Source: Bacillota bacterium
GTDB lineage: Bacteria > Bacillota_A > Clostridia > Peptostreptococcales > Anaerovoracaceae
NCBI GenBank assembly: GCA_017556895.1
Contig: JAFYLX010000059.1
Span: 1 to 9,259, forward strand
Direction of reading: 5' to 3'
Length of the DNA stretch: 9,259 bases
Each line of letters starts with the position of its first letter. The first letter of the stretch is position 1. This document shows, piece by piece, positions 6,522 to 9,259 of this stretch. The position numbers were made by a program, and so were the translations under genes. Below the pieces are notes generated by a model, which saw nothing but the letters and a program-made list of their open reading frames with translations, did not search any database and was not told the origin of the DNA.

Positions 6522-6534
6522 CAAATGATAAAAT
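6505..6534 (+). promoter_or_regulatory. Promoter of the GntR regulator gene
   Basis: TTGACT (-35, 6505-6510), 18 bp, TAAAAT (-10, 6529-6534). The -10 runs into the palindrome at 6531-6546, so a bound repressor would block RNA polymerase. Confidence 0.65.
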
Positions 6535-6546
6535 CGTATACGATTT
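6531..6546. promoter_or_regulatory. Palindromic operator, probably for the GntR regulator
   Basis: AAATCGTATACGATTT is a perfect 16-bp palindrome with a GTATAC core, a layout common for FadR/VanR-type GntR sites. It overlaps the -10 of the GntR promoter and ends directly before the AAGGAGG Shine-Dalgarno (6547-6553). Negative autoregulation is the simplest reading. Confidence 0.7.
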
Positions 6547-6563
6547 AAGGAGGCTTGTTAAAA

Positions 6564-7226
6564 ATGCTAACAAAATTAGACTTTTTAAACAATGATTATA
6601 AAGAAAAGAAAACCCCTGCTCAGTTAGCAGAGGAAGCAATAGAAAAAGATATTATTTCAGGTCGTATCCCCCCGGGAAAAAGAATAAACGAACAGGACAT
6701 CTGTAAGCGTTTTAATATGAGTAGAACCCCAGTACGTGAGATTTTAAGAAGAATTGAAGGTAACGGACTTGCAAAGTCAATCCCAAACCGCGGAGTATTT
6801 GCCGTTGGTCTAACGCAGCAAGACCTTGATGACATCTTCTATCTTAAGATCTTACTTGAGGTTCAGTGTGTCCGCTGGGCTATCGAGAGAATCACTGAAG
6901 AACAAATGGAACTTCTCGGTGAAATCTTTGATTTTATGCAATTCTACACTATGAGTGATGACCTACCTAAAATGCTCAGAATCAATGAAGGTTTTGATGC
7001 AATCATCTATAACGCTGCCCATAACAAGGAACTCGAAAAACGTCTAAATCGTTACAACTTTTTAATCAACAATGCCAACGCAGATGTTAAGTACCCTCTT
7101 AACTACCTTCCAACGGTTTTAGAGGAACATCGTGCTATTTACGAGGCATTCGTCGCCAGAGATCCAGACGCCGGGGCAGAGGCAACAGAGATACATCTAT
7201 ATAAGTCGATGTTAAGACGTAAATAA
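6564..7226 (+). CDS. GntR-family transcriptional regulator with FCD domain
   Basis: A 220-residue regulator of the FadR subfamily. Residues 17-80 are the GntR winged helix, with IISGRIPPGKRINE and the recognition region SRTPVREILRRIE (53-65). Residues about 88-213 are the all-helical FCD effector domain (DLDDIFYLKILLEVQCVRWAI onwards). FCD domains usually bind a small organic acid, often with a metal held by Asp/Asn and three His. H189 (EEHRAIYEAF) and H211 (EIHLYKS) fit two of these, but the place of the usual FH motif reads FD (D145), so the metal site may be altered. The ligand is unknown. The start is the ATG at 6564, 10 bases after AGGAGG; a TTG at 6555 would touch the Shine-Dalgarno and is rejected. 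It is the only plus-strand gene, divergent from the ATPase, with a palindrome on its promoter and its own terminator. Confidence 0.93.
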   Translation: MLTKLDFLNNDYKEKKTPAQLAEEAIEKDIISGRIPPGKRINEQDICKRFNMSRTPVREILRRIEGNGLAKSIPNRGVFAVGLTQQDLDDIFYLKILLEVQCVRWAIERITEEQMELLGEIFDFMQFYTMSDDLPKMLRINEGFDAIIYNAAHNKELEKRLNRYNFLINNANADVKYPLNYLPTVLEEHRAIYEAFVARDPDAGAEATEIHLYKSMLRRK

Positions 7227-7239
7227 TTTAATAAATAAT

Positions 7240-7290
7240 AGAGGACAGATAATTGAGATGACCCCAAATTATCTGTCCTCTTTTGATTTT
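7240..7290. terminator. Bidirectional terminator between GntR gene and mntP
   Basis: AGAGGACAGATAATT (7240-7254) and AATTATCTGTCCTCT (7267-7281) form a perfect 15-bp stem with a 12-base loop. On the plus strand it is followed by TTTTGATTTT. On the minus strand it is followed by TATTATTTATT, so it can also stop the converging clpB-mntP transcript. Strength is greater on the plus side. Confidence 0.92.
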
Positions 7291-7300
7291 ATATGAATAG

Positions 7301-7876
7301 TTAGGCGATAATTCCTAAATGTTCTAACAGGATCTTCGTTCCGATTAGGATTAGGATTACGCCACCCGCTACTGTGGCCTTATCTTTATACTTAACGCCA
7401 AACTTGTTGCCGATAAGTACTCCGATTGAAGCTAAAATAAACGTTGTAACACCGATTGTTGAAACAGCTGACAAAATATTTACACGAAGGAAAGCCATTG
7501 AAATACCAACTGCAAGGGCATCAATACTTGTTGCTACTGCAAGTACCGCAATTTCCTTTATATCGAGCTTGTACTCAATATCACAGCTAATAGCCTCGTC
7601 ATCTCCTTTGATAACGTCTAAAAGCATCTTGCCACCAATGAAACCTAAAAGAGCAAATGCTACCCAGTGGTCAATGGAAATAATGTATTCTTCAAACTGA
7701 TGTCCAAGAAAATATCCAAGTAGTGGCATCATTGCCTGGAAACCACCGAAGAAAAGCCCGATAACCAATATATTTTTGATAGATGCCTTCTTCATACATA
7801 AGCCCTGGCAGATTGCTGCCGCAAAAGCATCTGCAGATAAGCCAACACCTATCATTAGTATTTCAAAATAACCCAT
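7301..7876 (-). CDS. mntP: Manganese efflux pump MntP
   Basis: A 191-residue inner-membrane protein of the MntP (YebN) family, full length for the family, which exports Mn(II). Six membrane segments can be read at about 3-24, 33-55, 70-90, 106-128, 132-156 and 168-188. The paired motifs LSADAFAAA (TM1, D16) and [12 protein letters not shown] (TM4, D119) show the family's two three-helix repeats, and their aspartates match residues important in the E. coli protein. A hydrophilic loop at 91-105 joins the halves. The start is the ATG at 7876 behind GGAGG; a TTG extension to 7894 would contain that Shine-Dalgarno. It begins 23 bp after the clpB stop with no promoter, terminator or yybP-ykoY (Mn) riboswitch between, so it is probably co-transcribed with clpB. 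Confidence 0.95.
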   Translation of the reverse strand: MGYFEILMIGVGLSADAFAAAICQGLCMKKASIKNILVIGLFFGGFQAMMPLLGYFLGHQFEEYIISIDHWVAFALLGFIGGKMLLDVIKGDDEAISCDIEYKLDIKEIAVLAVATSIDALAVGISMAFLRVNILSAVSTIGVTTFILASIGVLIGNKFGVKYKDKATVAGGVILILIGTKILLEHLGIIA

Positions 7877-7899
7877 TAGTCCCTCCGTATACAACTAAA

Positions 7900-9259
7900 C
7901 TATTTTACACTGAATAGAAGCTTCTCATCATCGCTATCGATTAAAATTGTCTGGCCATCTATAGCACTGCCCCTAATAATCATTGAAGCAATCTCTGTCT
8001 CAATGTGCTTCTGAAGATAACGCTTAACTGGTCTAGCGCCATAATGTGCATCATAGGCCTCGTCAGCAATGTGATTCTTTGCTTTTTCAGTTAATTCTAA
8101 TTTCATATCGCGCTGAGAAAGTCTCTTCTCAAGACTTGAAAGCGCAAGGGTAATTATCTCAATAATCTGAGTTTTTGTCAATGGACTAAATAGAATTATA
8201 TCGTCAATTCTGTTAAGAAATTCAGGTCTAAAATAGTTCTTAAGCTGGCCTGTCACTCTATCTGAAACTTCTTCAGAAATAGTGCCATCATCCTGCATAT
8301 TTTCGATCAAATCATGGCTTCCAATGTTAGATGTCATGATAACTATCGTATTCTTAAAGTCTACAGTTCTGCCCTGATTGTCTGTCAATCTACCGTCGTC
8401 AAGAAGCTGTAATAGGATGTTGAATACGTCAGGATGAGCCTTCTCTATTTCATCAAACAGAATTACACTGTATGGCTTTCTTCTAACAGCCTCAGTAAGC
8501 TGTCCACCCTCGTCATATCCTACATATCCCGGAGGCGCACCCACTAGTCTTGAGACTGAATGTTTTTCCATATATTCAGACATGTCTATACGAATCATAT
8601 TCTTTTCAGTATCAAATAATGACTCGGATAGTGCCTTTGCAAGTTCTGTCTTACCAACACCTGTAGGACCAAGGAAAATGAAAGAACCAATCGGTTTATT
8701 CTCATCTTTAAGACCCGCTCTAGCCCTTAAAATAGCCTCTGAGACAGCCGTTACACCGGATTCCTGACCGATTACTCTCTTGTGAAGTATTTCAGGTAAT
8801 TTAAGTAGTTTTTCCCTTTCTGTTTCAACAAGTTTACTTACCGGAATTCCAGTCCAGCCACTGATAACTTCGGCGATTTCCTCTTCTGTTACTTCTTCCT
8901 TAAGAAGCTTGTCGCCGTTATCCTTTTCGGCCATAGACTTTTCTTCTTCCAGTTTTTTCTCAAGTTCAGGAAGCGTGCCGTATTTCAATCTTGCAAGTTT
9001 CTCAAGGTCGTAGTTACGCTCCGCTTCTTCAATCTCGTGCTTAATTTCTTCGATTTTTAACTTTGTAGCTTTTACATCAGAAATAGCCTGCTTCTCGTTC
9101 TCCCACTGAGCACGCATAAGAGAATCTTCTTCTTTTAGCTGTGCTAGTTCCCTTTCTAAAGCTTCAAGTCTAGCAATAGAAGCCTTGTCTGTTTCCTTTC
9201 CAAGGGCTTGTTTTTCAATCTCTAGCTGCATAATCTTTCTGGAAATCTCATCAAGCTCC
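7900..9259 (-). CDS. clpB: ATP-dependent chaperone ClpB, N-terminal part off the right edge
   Basis: The last 453 codons of ClpB, the AAA+ disaggregase that works with DnaK to pull apart protein aggregates in the cytoplasm. Full-length ClpB is about 860 residues. The frame is open to the window edge ([15 protein letters not shown]), so the ATG at 9231 is internal. Counting visible residues, the coiled-coil middle domain spans about 1-120. Then come WTGIPVSKL and NBD2: Walker A GPTGVGKT (197-204), pore loop GYVG (244-247), Walker B VILFDE (265-270), sensor 1 TSN (309-311), arginine finger R350 in LNRID, and sensor 2 GARPVKR (407-413). The middle domain, which ClpC and ClpE lack at this length, separates it from other Clp ATPases. 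All catalytic residues are intact. It stops at TAG, 23 bp before mntP. Its promoter and any CtsR/CIRCE heat-shock site lie outside the window. Confidence 0.96.
   Translation of the reverse strand, partial: ELDEISRKIMQLEIEKQALGKETDKASIARLEALERELAQLKEEDSLMRAQWENEKQAISDVKATKLKIEEIKHEIEEAERNYDLEKLARLKYGTLPELEKKLEEEKSMAEKDNGDKLLKEEVTEEEIAEVISGWTGIPVSKLVETEREKLLKLPEILHKRVIGQESGVTAVSEAILRARAGLKDENKPIGSFIFLGPTGVGKTELAKALSESLFDTEKNMIRIDMSEYMEKHSVSRLVGAPPGYVGYDEGGQLTEAVRRKPYSVILFDEIEKAHPDVFNILLQLLDDGRLTDNQGRTVDFKNTIVIMTSNIGSHDLIENMQDDGTISEEVSDRVTGQLKNYFRPEFLNRIDDIILFSPLTKTQIIEIITLALSSLEKRLSQRDMKLELTEKAKNHIADEAYDAHYGARPVKRYLQKHIETEIASMIIRGSAIDGQTILIDSDDEKLLFSVK

Noticed and set aside
4260..7226. Anti-phage defence island or toxin-antitoxin pair
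   Set aside because: The OLD-like ATPase invites the idea, but there is no nuclease, toxin, integrase or phage gene nearby, and the other genes are regulators and metabolic proteins.
7887..7892. GTATAC before mntP as a second GntR site
   Set aside because: Only the six-base core matches the palindrome at 6531-6546 and the flanks are not symmetric. A GTATAC also occurs inside metA, so chance is enough.
7877..7894. TTG-initiated extension of MntP
   Set aside because: It includes the GGAGG Shine-Dalgarno, and the first membrane helix begins properly at the ATG at 7876.

Overview
The window looks like chromosomal DNA from a low- to mid-G+C anaerobic Firmicute (class Clostridia). The grounds are strong AGGAGG-type ribosome binding sites, TAA/TAG stops, tightly packed operons, a TipAS-type MerR regulator and an acetyl-type MetA. 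I cannot name the species. Nearly every base is accounted for. The longest gap without a coding region is about 113 bp. I see no RNA gene, transposon, CRISPR array or phage gene.

Bases 1-4146 hold a minus-strand sulfur amino acid operon, transcribed in the order metY, metA, malY, MBL-fold hydrolase. MetA carries the residue linked to acetyl-CoA use, so it should make O-acetylhomoserine. MetY should then convert that to homocysteine with sulfide (or to methionine with methanethiol). The third gene, a MalY/PatB-type C-S lyase, is interrupted by one in-frame TAA upstream of its PLP-binding lysine, although the rest of its frame is intact. The last gene, a metallo-beta-lactamase-fold protein with an HxNxDH metal motif, starts at or beside the malY stop and runs off the left edge.

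Bases 4211-5620 hold a second minus-strand unit: a MerR-family regulator with a TipAS ligand-binding domain, then a protein of the L-2-amino-thiazoline-4-carboxylate hydrolase family, closed by a strong terminator. The promoter in front of it has the stretched 19-bp spacer with a perfect dyad that is typical of MerR targets. A second palindrome covers the -10/Shine-Dalgarno region. Inside the regulator gene a good Shine-Dalgarno precedes an in-frame ATG at the start of the TipAS domain, which suggests a separately translated short form.

Bases 5623-7226 hold a divergent pair: a stand-alone ABC/OLD-like AAA ATPase (minus) and a GntR/FadR-type regulator (plus). They share a 92-bp intergenic region with face-to-face promoters and a perfect 16-bp palindrome on the GntR promoter. 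A bidirectional terminator follows the GntR gene.

Bases 7301-9259 hold, on the minus strand, the C-terminal half of the disaggregase ClpB (running off the right edge), followed 23 bp later by the manganese exporter MntP. The two are probably co-transcribed.
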